A stretch of DNA of 55,105 bases from DASZKW01 sp035552775. Lineage in GTDB: Bacteria > Actinomycetota > Acidimicrobiia > Acidimicrobiales > Palsa-688. Below the pieces are notes generated by a model that saw only the letters and a list, made by a program, of their open reading frames with translations, was not told the origin of the DNA and ran no database searches. Position numbers and translations under genes: made by a program. Position 1 is the first letter of the stretch. Every line of letters starts with the position of its first letter. Positions 8,764 to 18,084 of the stretch are shown one piece after another. The stretch covers positions 1 to 55,105 of the forward strand of contig DASZKW010000031.1 of NCBI GenBank assembly GCA_035552775.1, written 5' to 3'.

Positions 8764-9606
8764 ATGTCCCGTCCGCAACGATCGAAGACGGCAAGGCGCG
8801 CAGCGATCGGGGCCGTCGCCATGGGCGCGGCCGTATTGGCCGGAGCAGGTTGCTCACCGACCACACAGAACTTTGGGAACACGGCCGTTCACCCTGACAA
8901 CGGGCAGTCCACCCATCCTGGCAACGGGCACCATCTGTCGCATGCGCCGGAGGTGTCGGGAGCACCTCGCACTTCATCTCCGACATCGGCAAAGCCCGTC
9001 ACTGCACCTGCTGGGTCGACGCCGCCGCCGTCGACGGCCCAATTGGTGGCTTCGCTTTTGGGCATCGACGATCTTCCTCCCGGCGCCATGGCGGACGCGG
9101 GATGGGCCGCGCATCTCGTCGGCTCGCCGCCGTGTATCGGTCCTGCGATCGTGGCCAACCGGGAAGTTGGGCAGGCGACGGTCGCGTACCGCCAGACCGC
9201 CGACGGTGCAGCCACCTACCCAGGTGGGGGTGAGACCGGTGGGGCGCCTCTTTCGGTAGTGGAGCACCTGTCTTCGTATGCCGGCTCGGGAGCAAAAGAG
9301 GCCTACACTGCCGCGACTGCAGCGATCGCATCGTGCCGGTCGCTTACATTTACCGAGCGGGGAACTCGAGTTTCGGTGACCGAAATAACGCCGTCCACCG
9401 GTGCCGCGATCGGTCAGCAGTCTGTCGACTACGAGGCGTCGGTGACGTATGGGCAGACACCGCTTCACGCAGAGGCTGTCGTGGGTGTCGATGGGCACGT
9501 GGTCGTCATGTTGGCGTATTTAACGCCGGCCGCACCGGACACCGCGACGTTGGCGAAGTACACCGGCAGGGCGGCGTCGGACATAGCTCTTCATGCACAC
9601 TCGTGA
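8764..9606 (+). CDS. Putative lipoprotein of unknown function
   Basis: A 280-residue secreted lipoprotein: a basic N-terminus (SRPQRSKTARR), a hydrophobic core and the lipobox LAGAGC with the lipidated Cys at about residue 30. A Ser/Thr/Pro-rich linker runs to about residue 95. The mature domain contains two cysteines (in SPPCIGPA and IASCRSLTF) that could form a disulfide, a layout resembling the extracellular sensor domains of actinobacterial lipoproteins. No enzymatic motif is visible. It overlaps the next gene by 14 bases. It starts a block (8.7-12.8 kb) with more AT-containing codons than its neighbours. Confidence 0.7.
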   Translation: MSRPQRSKTARRAAIGAVAMGAAVLAGAGCSPTTQNFGNTAVHPDNGQSTHPGNGHHLSHAPEVSGAPRTSSPTSAKPVTAPAGSTPPPSTAQLVASLLGIDDLPPGAMADAGWAAHLVGSPPCIGPAIVANREVGQATVAYRQTADGAATYPGGGETGGAPLSVVEHLSSYAGSGAKEAYTAATAAIASCRSLTFTERGTRVSVTEITPSTGAAIGQQSVDYEASVTYGQTPLHAEAVVGVDGHVVVMLAYLTPAAPDTATLAKYTGRAASDIALHAHS

Positions 9607-10489
9607 TGTGGTGACGGATCGGTCTCCAAGACCGCATGCCCCCGCTCCCGCTCCCGTTACCGTCGTGGCCAATGATCGTGCCCCGCTTAGGCTGAACACT
9701 CTTTACTGGCCGGGCGGAGGACCACCCGTGTTGTTGATCCACGGCATGATCGTCGCAGGACGGTCACTGGTACCGCTGGCCGACCAGCTCGCCCAGCGCG
9801 GATTTGCCGTGTGGGTCCCGGACTTGCCCGGATTCGGTGCTTCCGAGCGGCCCCGGCGCGCCCTCGGCGTCAATGGCTTGGCGGATGCCCTCGCCGCCTG
9901 GGCCATGAGCATTCGTCTCCCAACCTGTGCCGTCGTCGGCAACTCGTTCGGTACTCAGGTCGCCGCTGCTCTGGTTGATCGTCACCCCCGGCTCGCGTCG
10001 CGCCTGGCTCTGGTCGCCCCTACCATCGACTCTCGCTTGCGACGATGGGCCATGCCGCGACTGCTTCCGGCGCGGTCCGACCCGCCTCGTCAGTTCCTCG
10101 TGGCGCCCCGCAGTTCACCTTTGCGACTTCTCCAGCGACTTCTAATCCCCCCCCTTGACCTGGAAGGACCGCCGTCACTTCGACGCCTCATCGTCAACGA
10201 ATACGCGTTGGCGGGCCCGCTGCGGGTGTTGAGCACTTACCGGTGGGCTCTGGTCGACGACCTCGCAGCCCGGATGGCAGCGGTTGAAGTGCCCGTACTC
10301 GTCGCAAGGGGGAGCCGTGACAGCCTCGTCTCGCCCGCCTGGGCCAGTCAGCTCGCTCGCCGTGCATCTGAGGGCGGAGACCTCGAGATCGCCGGGGTCG
10401 ACCATGACGCCGGTTACAACGCTCCGGCCACGTTGGCTCAGGCTCTCGCTCCCTTCCTTCGAAATGAGTGCCCGGTGCCGGTGGGCTAG
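9593..10489 (+). CDS. Alpha/beta-fold hydrolase
   Basis: A 298-residue protein of the alpha/beta hydrolase family. It has the oxyanion segment PPVLLIHGMIVAGRS, the strand VWVPDLPGFGASERP, and the nucleophile elbow GNSFG with serine at about residue 118. The acid region is VLVARGSRDSLVSP and the late histidine lies in GVDHDAGYN, so the catalytic triad looks complete. The substrate cannot be told from sequence. The start ATG lies inside the end of the preceding lipoprotein gene, implying cotranscription; the downstream gene converges on it across a hairpin at 10472-10502. Confidence 0.85.
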   Translation: MHTRDVVTDRSPRPHAPAPAPVTVVANDRAPLRLNTLYWPGGGPPVLLIHGMIVAGRSLVPLADQLAQRGFAVWVPDLPGFGASERPRRALGVNGLADALAAWAMSIRLPTCAVVGNSFGTQVAAALVDRHPRLASRLALVAPTIDSRLRRWAMPRLLPARSDPPRQFLVAPRSSPLRLLQRLLIPPLDLEGPPSLRRLIVNEYALAGPLRVLSTYRWALVDDLAARMAAVEVPVLVARGSRDSLVSPAWASQLARRASEGGDLEIAGVDHDAGYNAPATLAQALAPFLRNECPVPVG

Positions 10490-10502
10490 TCGCCGGCACC
10501 GG
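10472..10502. terminator. Bidirectional hairpin between convergent genes
   Basis: The arms CCGGTGCCGG (10472-10481) and CCGGCACCGG (10493-10502) are perfect reverse complements around an 11-base loop holding the stop codon of the hydrolase. It sits between convergent genes ending at 10489 and 10511. There is no U-tract, as is common for high-GC hairpins, so the terminator role is inferred. Confidence 0.5.
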
Positions 10503-10510
10503 CCGGTGAA

Positions 10511-11902
10511 TCAAGCATCCAGCGCGACCTTGAACTCCCTTCCCTTATCGGAGATGAATGACTCCACGTCCGTGACCGATAACGGGGCCGGCAGTCGATG
10601 AAGGGGTCGCATCTGGCGGAGAGCGTCGCGATAGCGGATAAAAGACGCCAGATCGCTCGGATAGCGCCCGGGATCGACTCCGGCAAACCCGCCCCGCTGG
10701 GTCGCACGCCGCTGAACCCCTCGCCAGCGCGACAGTGGCGCCAGCCCTGGAGCCGACATCCCATTGGCGATCAGGGCGATGTCGATTGTCGAGAATGATT
10801 CGCATCGTGCCAAATAGTGCTCAAGATGCTCGGCCGCGACGTCACTGTTGAATGTCATCCAGTATGGCACTGCGCCGGCACGAAGGACCCAGTAAGGATC
10901 GAGCAGGACGAACGACTCGACGAAGAGGCGATCGTCCGGACGCTGCAGCCTGCGATACCACCACCGGTAGAGCTCCGAGACCAGCGGGCTGAGCGAGTCC
11001 GCCTCGTCGAAGGTGATCGTACGGAGACGGTAATGGTTGTCGTCCGCAAAGCGGCGCACATCGTCGAGTAGGGCCGGTTGCAACCCCCACTCGGCTTCGG
11101 GCCTGTCGGCGTCGGTCGCCGGCGGATCCCAGCGGACGTGGCGCGATCCCTGCGATGCGAGAAAGCGGACCAAGCGCGGACTGCCGTCACGGTATTCTTC
11201 CGGGCTGAGCCCCCCGACCCCGCCGAACTGGAAATAGTGCCGCTCGCCCAGCTTCGTCGTCGGCCACTGGCGGCTCGAACGGACAACGAAGATGGTCGCG
11301 CCCGGCGTCAGCGAGTCCCTGAGAAACGACTCGTAGGCCCCGCCGAGCCGAAGTCGCTTCACCCGGAAGTAGGAGAACCGTTTCAACGTGAGACGATCCT
11401 GGCAGGGATCGAACATCTGGTGCACGGCCAGGTCTGGATTCCGGACCAGCAACTCACGGGCCACGGGGCGTACGGCTTCCGCGTCGGCCGCCGGGTCGTC
11501 GACACCGACGTCGCGACGAACTGGCAGCAGGAGCGTCTGAGGCAGGATCGGTGCCGACAGGGCGGCGGCGAGGTGGACGGCGGAGCCTGGGGTTGAGCCG
11601 ATCAGCGCCGCCGGATAGCGGGCCGGCGCGTACCTGTCAGTGACCAAGCGGCCCAAGCGGTCCGCGTCCACTCGGGCCACGGCTCGTGGGTCGAGTCCCT
11701 CCCTCCCGCTGCCCATCCGGTATATCCAGTTTCGGGCGGGTCTCGGCAGGTGGTTGAGGCCGACGAGCAAAGGGCGGAGCAACTCGCCATGCGGCTTCCC
11801 GAGTACCGGGAAACTCTGCCCTTGAAGGAACCGGGCCGCTGCGGAAACCATGGCCGTCGCCGAGTCGAACTCAGCCGGGCGGACCTCGTCAGCTCCGTTC
11901 AC
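10511..11902 (-). CDS. Conserved-looking protein of unknown function (463 aa)
   Basis: I do not recognise this 463-residue protein securely. A segment at about 95-135 (YPAALIGSTPGSAVHLAAAL, then PILPQTLLLPVRR) has the look of a nucleophile-elbow or nucleotide-binding turn and hints at an alpha/beta-hydrolase-like core, but the rest does not match a standard hydrolase. The protein is rich in Arg, Trp and Tyr, has no signal peptide and no convincing membrane helix. It starts at GTG and overlaps the upstream DMT transporter gene by 14 bases, so the two are probably one transcript. A lipoprotein/hydrolase pair converges on it. Confidence 0.7.
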   Translation of the reverse strand: MNGADEVRPAEFDSATAMVSAAARFLQGQSFPVLGKPHGELLRPLLVGLNHLPRPARNWIYRMGSGREGLDPRAVARVDADRLGRLVTDRYAPARYPAALIGSTPGSAVHLAAALSAPILPQTLLLPVRRDVGVDDPAADAEAVRPVARELLVRNPDLAVHQMFDPCQDRLTLKRFSYFRVKRLRLGGAYESFLRDSLTPGATIFVVRSSRQWPTTKLGERHYFQFGGVGGLSPEEYRDGSPRLVRFLASQGSRHVRWDPPATDADRPEAEWGLQPALLDDVRRFADDNHYRLRTITFDEADSLSPLVSELYRWWYRRLQRPDDRLFVESFVLLDPYWVLRAGAVPYWMTFNSDVAAEHLEHYLARCESFSTIDIALIANGMSAPGLAPLSRWRGVQRRATQRGGFAGVDPGRYPSDLASFIRYRDALRQMRPLHRLPAPLSVTDVESFISDKGREFKVALDA

Positions 11903-12803
11903 CGGAATGCGCTCCAGTCGCAGAGGAAGCCCTCCTTGTTGGTCGTTGACCGGACCGTTTCTCGAGGACCGGCGAACGACTTAGAATAAATGCTCCCAGG
12001 ATCATGAGTGCGCCACCGAAGGTGGCGACCAAGAGCAGCGGACCCCTGTTTATGTGCTCATGGAAGGCGAAGACACCCCACAGTATAGCAACAAACGGGT
12101 CGAGTAAGGTGATGCCCGGCTGAGCAGCGATGAGCGGCCCGGCTTGAAGGGCGTTTTGCATCAAGAACATGGCGCTGAGGCCGGCCGACGCCATTGCATA
12201 GGTCGGCCAAGCGGTCAACAAGCCGACGATTCCGTCGGCCGACAGGGCATGCATGGCTGCTTTGGTAAATGCAGCGGTAAGACCGAAGCCAACGCCAGTT
12301 GCCGCGCCAATGAGTGCAGCGCGGGGGGCGCCCGCCTTGGTCCGGCTAACAACAATCAGAAGGGCCATAACCGCTACACAGCCCCCGACACCGGCGATCC
12401 ACGCCACACTTGATGTCGCTTCCTGGGGACCAGGGTGCGGCGACAAGAAGGCGATGAGGATGACCAGCCCGGCGGTCAGCAGGATCGCGGCTCCCCACTC
12501 TTGGCGGTGGAGCGGCGCGTGTAGTACCACGGACGCCCCGATCAGGGTCAACGGGAGCTCTAGGACGATGATCGGCTGGACGAGCGCCAGCTGACTGACG
12601 CTCAAGGCGCCAGCTTGGAGAACGAACGATGTCACGATCGCCGCTAGTCCAGCTAGCCAGATCTTGCGGTGCAGCAGGACCCATATCAGCGTCGGCGACA
12701 TATTACGCTCTTCGGGCCCGTCCCTATTAGCGATCCGCTGGAGCACGTTGGACACGGCATTGCTGACGGCTGTCATTACCGCTAGCAACACACCGACCGC
12801 CAT
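11889..12803 (-). CDS. DMT-superfamily (EamA/NIPA-like) membrane transporter
   Basis: A hydrophobic protein of about 304 residues with nine or ten predicted membrane helices, related to the drug/metabolite transporter superfamily; substrate unknown. It is paralogous to the gene at 18309-19286: both share the N-terminal helix, the segment LVQPIIVLELPLTL versus LVQPLIVLEMVFAL, and the C-terminal pattern QAGPLIAAQP versus QSGPLAASLP. I prefer the ATG at 12803 because it aligns with the start of the paralogue; in-frame TTG (12854) and GTG (12842) codons upstream are alternatives. The C-terminus is a basic Ser/Arg-rich tail that overlaps the next gene. Confidence 0.82.
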   Translation of the reverse strand: MAVGVLLAVMTAVSNAVSNVLQRIANRDGPEERNMSPTLIWVLLHRKIWLAGLAAIVTSFVLQAGALSVSQLALVQPIIVLELPLTLIGASVVLHAPLHRQEWGAAILLTAGLVILIAFLSPHPGPQEATSSVAWIAGVGGCVAVMALLIVVSRTKAGAPRAALIGAATGVGFGLTAAFTKAAMHALSADGIVGLLTAWPTYAMASAGLSAMFLMQNALQAGPLIAAQPGITLLDPFVAILWGVFAFHEHINRGPLLLVATFGGALMILGAFILSRSPVLEKRSGQRPTRRASSATGAHSGERS

Positions 12804-12948
12804 CGGTTCGCATGTACCCGCAACACATGCCTGCGACACCACATCGGTGATCAAAGGCCGGGCCCGGTCACCAAGTTGGCCCCGTCTACAGGACCTGGGT
12901 CCAATGGGTGCGGCTAAGCTAAGGGCCCTAAAGTTGAATCGCTGCGCC

Positions 12949-13052
12949 TACAAAGACGAGCGGTGCTACTTCGACAAGTTCATGCCCGGTTGATGGCGTT
13001 GACCTGCGGATTTGCTGCTCGGGCAGTCGAAGTAGCACCGCTCGCCTTGGTA
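12949..13052. repeat. 104-bp inverted-repeat (hairpin) element, copy 1
   Basis: Two 27-base arms (12949-12975 and 13026-13052) are reverse complements except at two positions and flank a 50-base loop (12976-13025). The inner stem reads GAGCGGTGCTACTTCGAC. A second element with exactly the same 27-50-27 layout is at 43256-43359. It lies in the 239-290 base gap between the DMT transporter (minus) and the FAD/Fe-S dehydrogenase (minus), downstream of the latter. It could be a non-autonomous mobile element with terminal inverted repeats or a structured RNA. Confidence 0.85.
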
Positions 13053-13093
13053 TCCACCGGATTCTATCGACTGCTGATATCGGTTGGCACCGG

Positions 13094-16000
13094 TCAGTCA
13101 TGGCGCGTGGCCTGCCATCCGGCGAAAGCGGCACCGACGACAGCCGCCAGGCCGGCCGCGACAGGGATCGCTGTTCGCACCGTGCGGCGCAGCGCTCCCG
13201 GCGTCGGCCGTGCGTCGTCGAGGCGGTCTTCGGGGCGGCCATGTGCGGGTTCGCCGGTCCGGCCGTTCATCCGCGCGAGGTGCATGACCTCTCCCAGATG
13301 GAGGGCCCGCCTGCCCGTGTCGGCGTCAGCGATCTGAGTCTTGCAAGAGAACCCGTTGGCCACCACAACGGTGTCCTGGGGGACCTTACGCACCGAAGGG
13401 AGGATGGCCTGCTCGCCACAGTCCATGGAGATCTGGTACTTGCCCCGCTCGAATCCCCATGAGCCGGCCAGCCCGCAGCATCCGCCTTTGAGCGATTCCA
13501 CCTCGAGGCCCATGCGCTCCAGCACTCGCTGCTCAGGGGCGATCCCACCGGTGGCTCGGTGGTGGCAATGCCCCCACAACAGCGCTTGGCCCTCGAGATG
13601 AGGAACGTCGATATCGTAGCGGTCGAAGAACTCGCCGAAGTGGAGGGCGTTGCCGGCCAGGCGGGAGGCGTCGTCGTCGTGAGGGAGCATCTTGGGAAGC
13701 TCGTCTCGGAACACGGCCAGGCAGCTCGGCTCCATGCCGACGATCGGCGTCCCGACCCGGACGTAGGGGCGAAGTCTGTCGACCACGTCGTGGAGATACC
13801 GTTCGGCGACGTCGAGGAACCCGTAGTCATAGAGCGGACGCCCGCAGCACAGGTGCCCCTCGGGGATGATCACCTGCCATCCCCCGGCCTCGATGGCCTC
13901 GACGCAGGACACCCCGACCTGGGTATGGAGATGGTTGTTGAACGTGTCGGGGAACAGCACCACCGGGCGGCCGTGAGGGTTGGTCGTCCCCCCACGGCGG
14001 GCGAACCACTCCTGAAGGGTCATCGGTGCGAAGCTCGGCAACGCCCGCTTCGGGTCGATGCCGGCAGCCACACGGGCAAGGCTGGCCAGGCCGGGGGTTT
14101 GGGTCACGAGGTTGACGAGGTCAGGGGCCCGTGACGCCAACCGGGAGGTCTGGTCGATGAACCCGAAGGCGTAGGCGTATCGAGGACGGCGACGCCGCCA
14201 CGATTGGTAGTGGTGGTAGAGGAACTCGGACTTGTATGTGGGCATGTCCACGTTGACCGGGCAGTCGTTGGTGCAGCCCTTGCAGGCCAGGCACAGGTCG
14301 AGGGCGTCGAAGACCTCTTTCGACTGCCAACCGTCGGTGATGACCTCACCGCGGAGCATTTCGAAGAGCAACCGGGCCCGTCCCCGGGTGGAGTGCTTCT
14401 CCTCCCGGGTGACCTGGTAGCTCGGGCACATGGTCTCCTTCGCCTCGGGCACCCGGCACTTGCCTACGCCCACGCAGCGCAGAGCAGCGTGGGCGAAGTC
14501 GCCGCCGTCTGACTTGTACGCGAACTTGGTGGGGCTCCGTTTCGGGTTGTAGTCGACGCCGAGCCTTAAATCCTCGTCGAGACGGTAGGGGTCGATAACC
14601 TTGCCGGGGTTCATCTTCCAGCGGGGATCCCAGATCAGCTTGAACTCCCGCATGGCTGCCATCAGCTCGGGGCCGTACTGTTTCTCCAGCAGCTCGGCGC
14701 GCTGCTGGCCGTCGCCGTGCTCACCTGACAGGGTGCCGCCGTAGGAGACGACCAGGTCCGCGGCCTGTTCCATGAACTTGCGGTAGTCGCCGATGCCTTC
14801 TCGGCTGCGCAGGTCGAAGCTGATCCGGGAGTGGATGCAGCCCTGCCCGAGATGCCCGTAGAAGGCGCCGTGTAGACCGTGGCGGGCGTAGAGCGATTTG
14901 AGGTCGGCTAGATAGTCGCCGACTTTGGCCGGCGGGACGGCGGAGTCCTCCCAGCCCGGCCAGTGGTCCTCCCCGTCGGGGGGGAAGGCGGTGGAGCCGA
15001 GGCCGCTCTCGCGTATCGCCCACAAGTCGCCGCTGTTGCCGCCCTCCTCGGCGCTCCTCATGGTCATGATGCGCGTGGGGGCGTAGCCGCCCTCGTGGAG
15101 CCAGGCGACGAACCGGCGGGCGTCCGCCTCGGACTCCTCGGCGTCATCCGCGCCGAACTGCACCATCAGCCACGCCTTGCCGCCCTTCGGTAGCTCCTCG
15201 ATGTCCTCGACGTTCATCGCCAGTTCCTGCTGGTCGTTGATCAACGTGTCGTCGACCGCTTCGAGTCCGATGGGGCCGAACCGTTCGATGATCTCGGTGA
15301 CGTGGCGGCCGGCGTCGCAGATATCGGGGTAGGCGACCACCACCAGGGTCCGCTCGAGCAGGGCGGGGGTGAGCAGCAGCGTCGCTTGCAAGGCGGTGGC
15401 GCACGTGCTTTCGGTGCCGACCAGGGCCCGCGCCACGTTGAACCCCTTCTCGGGGAGCAGCTCGTCGAGGTTGTAGCCCGACACCCGCCGGGGCAGTGCG
15501 GCTACGTCGGGGTACCCGGCGCGGATGGCCTCGGCGTAGCGGTCCCGCAGGTCGCGCAGCTTGGCGTAGATCTCACCCTTGCGGCCGCCCGCCGCGATGA
15601 TGTCGGGCAGCTGTTCTTCCTCATCGACGCCCACCCAGAACCGTTCCCCTTCATAGGTGCAGATCTCCAGGGCGGCCACGTTGTCGGAAGTGCGCGGCCC
15701 GGGTCCGTACAGCTGCGCCTGCACCGAGTGGATGCCGCAGGAGTTGTTGCCGATGTTGCCGCCGATGGTGCAGCGCGAGTGACTGGAGGGGTCGGGCCCG
15801 AAAACCAGGTTGTGGGGCCCGGTGTGCAGGTTGACGTGCTCGTTTATGGCCCCTGGTTCCACCGTTACGGTCCGAGCGATGGTGTCGGTGGCGCCCACAC
15901 GGGTCAGGTACTTGGAGTTGTCGATGATCACGGCGTAGTTGACCGTCTCCCCCGACAGGCTGGTACCGCCGCCCCGGTTGCAGATCGGCGCGTCGAAGCG

Positions 16001-16276
16001 GGCACACACCTGATGGGTCACGACCACGTCATCGAGGGTCTCGGGGACCACCACCCCGAGGGGGACCTGGCGGAAGTTGGAGGCATCGTTGGCATACATG
16101 GCCAACGATGCGGCGTCGAAGCGCACCTCGCAGGTGAGGGTCTGCTCCAGCGCCCGGCGCAAGCCGGCGACGTCGATGGTGGCGGTACCCACCATCCCCA
16201 CGGCCATGGCCGGCTCCGGCTTGACCGGGATCAGGCGTTTGGACTGCGTGGCCGGGCCGGTGCCGGTGAGGGTCAC
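13094..16276 (-). CDS. FAD-linked oxidase / Fe-S protein, D-2-hydroxyacid dehydrogenase (YdiJ-like)
   Basis: A 1060-residue fusion of an FAD-binding (PCMH/GlcD-type) oxidase with a Fe-S and CCG domain, the architecture of D-2-hydroxyglutarate or D-lactate:acceptor dehydrogenases such as E. coli YdiJ. The FAD domain (about 35-270) has NRGGGTSLSGE and GGNIGNNSCG. The flavin-oxidase C-domain includes HGAFYGHLGQGCIHSR and LSGEHGDG. The Fe-S segment has CVGVGKC and CLACKGCTNDCPVNVDMPT. CCG-type motifs appear as CCGRPLYDYG and GGCCGLAGSWG. A hydrophobic C-terminal helix (about 1035-1055) may tether it to the membrane. The GTG at 16276 overlaps the stop of the upstream pyruvate oxidase gene (GTGA). 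Confidence 0.88.
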   Translation of the reverse strand: MTLTGTGPATQSKRLIPVKPEPAMAVGMVGTATIDVAGLRRALEQTLTCEVRFDAASLAMYANDASNFRQVPLGVVVPETLDDVVVTHQVCARFDAPICNRGGGTSLSGETVNYAVIIDNSKYLTRVGATDTIARTVTVEPGAINEHVNLHTGPHNLVFGPDPSSHSRCTIGGNIGNNSCGIHSVQAQLYGPGPRTSDNVAALEICTYEGERFWVGVDEEEQLPDIIAAGGRKGEIYAKLRDLRDRYAEAIRAGYPDVAALPRRVSGYNLDELLPEKGFNVARALVGTESTCATALQATLLLTPALLERTLVVVAYPDICDAGRHVTEIIERFGPIGLEAVDDTLINDQQELAMNVEDIEELPKGGKAWLMVQFGADDAEESEADARRFVAWLHEGGYAPTRIMTMRSAEEGGNSGDLWAIRESGLGSTAFPPDGEDHWPGWEDSAVPPAKVGDYLADLKSLYARHGLHGAFYGHLGQGCIHSRISFDLRSREGIGDYRKFMEQAADLVVSYGGTLSGEHGDGQQRAELLEKQYGPELMAAMREFKLIWDPRWKMNPGKVIDPYRLDEDLRLGVDYNPKRSPTKFAYKSDGGDFAHAALRCVGVGKCRVPEAKETMCPSYQVTREEKHSTRGRARLLFEMLRGEVITDGWQSKEVFDALDLCLACKGCTNDCPVNVDMPTYKSEFLYHHYQSWRRRRPRYAYAFGFIDQTSRLASRAPDLVNLVTQTPGLASLARVAAGIDPKRALPSFAPMTLQEWFARRGGTTNPHGRPVVLFPDTFNNHLHTQVGVSCVEAIEAGGWQVIIPEGHLCCGRPLYDYGFLDVAERYLHDVVDRLRPYVRVGTPIVGMEPSCLAVFRDELPKMLPHDDDASRLAGNALHFGEFFDRYDIDVPHLEGQALLWGHCHHRATGGIAPEQRVLERMGLEVESLKGGCCGLAGSWGFERGKYQISMDCGEQAILPSVRKVPQDTVVVANGFSCKTQIADADTGRRALHLGEVMHLARMNGRTGEPAHGRPEDRLDDARPTPGALRRTVRTAIPVAAGLAAVVGAAFAGWQATRHD

Positions 16277-18084
16277 TCGTGGTCTCCGGGTATCAGATCC
16301 TTGGCGTGCTCGGCGAACTCGGACCACTTGCCTTTGAAGCCCTTCTTGGCGATCCCTACCGCGTCCTCGTCGCCGTGCGCGAGCCCGGTGAGGGTCTTCT
16401 TCAGCATCTGCGGGCGGACGTGGGGGGGTAGCGGCGGGATCTGGGGGTCGGTGACGAATTCGAGCAGCACCGGTCCGGGCGCGGCGAGGGCCCGCTCCCA
16501 GGCGGGCACGACCTGGTCGGGGCGGTTGACCTTGATCCCCTCGAAGCCGAGAATTCGGGCGAACTCGGCGGCCGGGACGTACGGCAAGGTCTGCGTCTCG
16601 GGGTTCTTCGGGTCGGCGGACAGCACCCGCTGCTCGTAGGACACCTGATTGAGGTCCTCGTTTACCAGCACGGTGAAGATCAGCGTCGGATTCTTCGCCG
16701 TCAGCTCGTGCAGGTAGCGCTTCACGGTAAGCAACTCGTTCATCCCGAGCATCGAGAAGGCCCCGTCGCCGGTGAACGCGATGACCGGACGGTCCGGGAA
16801 CGCGAACTTGGCCCCTATCGCGTAGGGCACGCCGGGGACCATGGTGGCCAACGTCCCTGACAGCGACGCCTGCATTCCCTCCCGCAGGTCGATGTACCTG
16901 GCGTACCAGTTGGTCGCTGACCCCGAGTCTGAGGTGAAGATGCAGCGCTCTGGGATCCGCTTGTTGAGCTCGTAGAACACCAGCTGCGGGTTGAGCGGAT
17001 CAGCCTCCTGGTGCGCCCGGTCATCCAGCACCCGCCGCCACGTCGCCACTTCCCCCTCGATGAGCTCGCGCCACGAGCGGTCCTGCTTGTGCTCCAGCAT
17101 CGGGATCAACGCCTGGAGTGTGTCTTTGGCGTCACCGATGAGCGACACGTCGTTGGGGTAACGCACCCCAATCAGCGAACCGTCGATGTCGATCTCCACG
17201 CAGCGGGCCTGGCCCTCCTCGGGCAGCCACTCGGAGTAGGGGAACGACGTTCCGATCATGAACAAGGTGTCGCAGCCCATCATCATCTTGTTGGACGGCT
17301 CGGTGCCGAGCAGGCCGATCGAGCCGGTCACGAACGGCAAGGTGTCGGGGACGACGTCCTTGCCGAGAAGGGCTTTCGCCACTCCGCTCCCGAGCAGCTC
17401 GGCCACCTGGACCACCTCGGCCGCCGCCTTCTTGGCCCCCTGGCCGATCAGGATAGAGACCCTCTCGCCGGCGTTGAGAATGTCGGCGGCCTGGCGCAAC
17501 AGTGTCTCGTCGGGGATCATGTGCGGCTGGTTCCAGCCCACCGAGGTGAACACGCTGCCGTGCATCCGGGGTGGGTCGGAGTATTCCTCCTCTTGGACGT
17601 CCTCGGGCACGATCACCACCGACGGGCGGCGCTCAGTCAGCGCCGACTTGATGGCCCGGTCGAGGACATGGCGAGCCGAGTACTGGTCCATCACCGTACT
17701 CACGAACCCGCCCACATCCTTGAACAGGACCTGCAGGTCGACCTCCTGCTGGTAGTGAGCGCCGACCGAGTGACGCTTCTGCTGGCCGACGATGGCGATG
17801 ACCGGTTGATGGTCGAGCTTGGCGTCGTACAGGCCATTGATCAGATGCACCGCTCCTGGCCCCGAGGTGGCCATGCAGGCGCCGATCTCGCCGGAGAACT
17901 TCGCATGGGCGCAGGCCATGAACGCCGCCATCTCCTCGTGGCGGGTTTGGGTGAATAAAGGATCCCCACCGACCTCCTCGAAGGCGCCGAGGAAGCCGTT
18001 GATGCCATCGCCTGGATAGCCGTAGACGCGGTGCACCCCCCACTCCTTCAGACGCTCCAGCATGTAGACGGACACGAGTGCCAT
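16273..18084 (-). CDS. Thiamine-diphosphate-dependent pyruvate oxidase/dehydrogenase
   Basis: A 603-residue ThDP enzyme of the pyruvate oxidase type (PoxB-like), which oxidises pyruvate to acetate and CO2 and passes electrons to quinone or oxygen. The catalytic glutamate lies in TRHEEMAAFMA (about residue 50), the central domain contains GSIGLLGTEPS, and the ThDP-binding motif begins GDGAFSMLGMNELL with NEDLNQVSYEQR in place of the usual NN. The ATG at 18084 is preceded by GGGAGG. It overlaps the downstream FAD/Fe-S dehydrogenase by four bases. Acetolactate synthase is an alternative family member, but the arrangement favours a pyruvate oxidase. Confidence 0.85.
   Translation of the reverse strand: MALVSVYMLERLKEWGVHRVYGYPGDGINGFLGAFEEVGGDPLFTQTRHEEMAAFMACAHAKFSGEIGACMATSGPGAVHLINGLYDAKLDHQPVIAIVGQQKRHSVGAHYQQEVDLQVLFKDVGGFVSTVMDQYSARHVLDRAIKSALTERRPSVVIVPEDVQEEEYSDPPRMHGSVFTSVGWNQPHMIPDETLLRQAADILNAGERVSILIGQGAKKAAAEVVQVAELLGSGVAKALLGKDVVPDTLPFVTGSIGLLGTEPSNKMMMGCDTLFMIGTSFPYSEWLPEEGQARCVEIDIDGSLIGVRYPNDVSLIGDAKDTLQALIPMLEHKQDRSWRELIEGEVATWRRVLDDRAHQEADPLNPQLVFYELNKRIPERCIFTSDSGSATNWYARYIDLREGMQASLSGTLATMVPGVPYAIGAKFAFPDRPVIAFTGDGAFSMLGMNELLTVKRYLHELTAKNPTLIFTVLVNEDLNQVSYEQRVLSADPKNPETQTLPYVPAAEFARILGFEGIKVNRPDQVVPAWERALAAPGPVLLEFVTDPQIPPLPPHVRPQMLKKTLTGLAHGDEDAVGIAKKGFKGKWSEFAEHAKDLIPGDHE

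Noticed and set aside
12804..12854. Longer DMT transporter starting at TTG 12854
   Set aside because: The paralogue at 18309 aligns with the ATG at 12803; the extra residues are not conserved-looking.
12904..12993. A 29-residue frame ending in YKDERCYFDKFMPG as a small gene
   Set aside because: Most of it is the left arm of the inverted repeat, there is no convincing ribosome site, and the equivalent frame on the inverted copy has a stop just upstream.
12949..13052. Integron attC site
   Set aside because: attC sites place the GTTRRRY core at the ends; here GTTRACC lies in the loop, and no integrase or cassette array is nearby.
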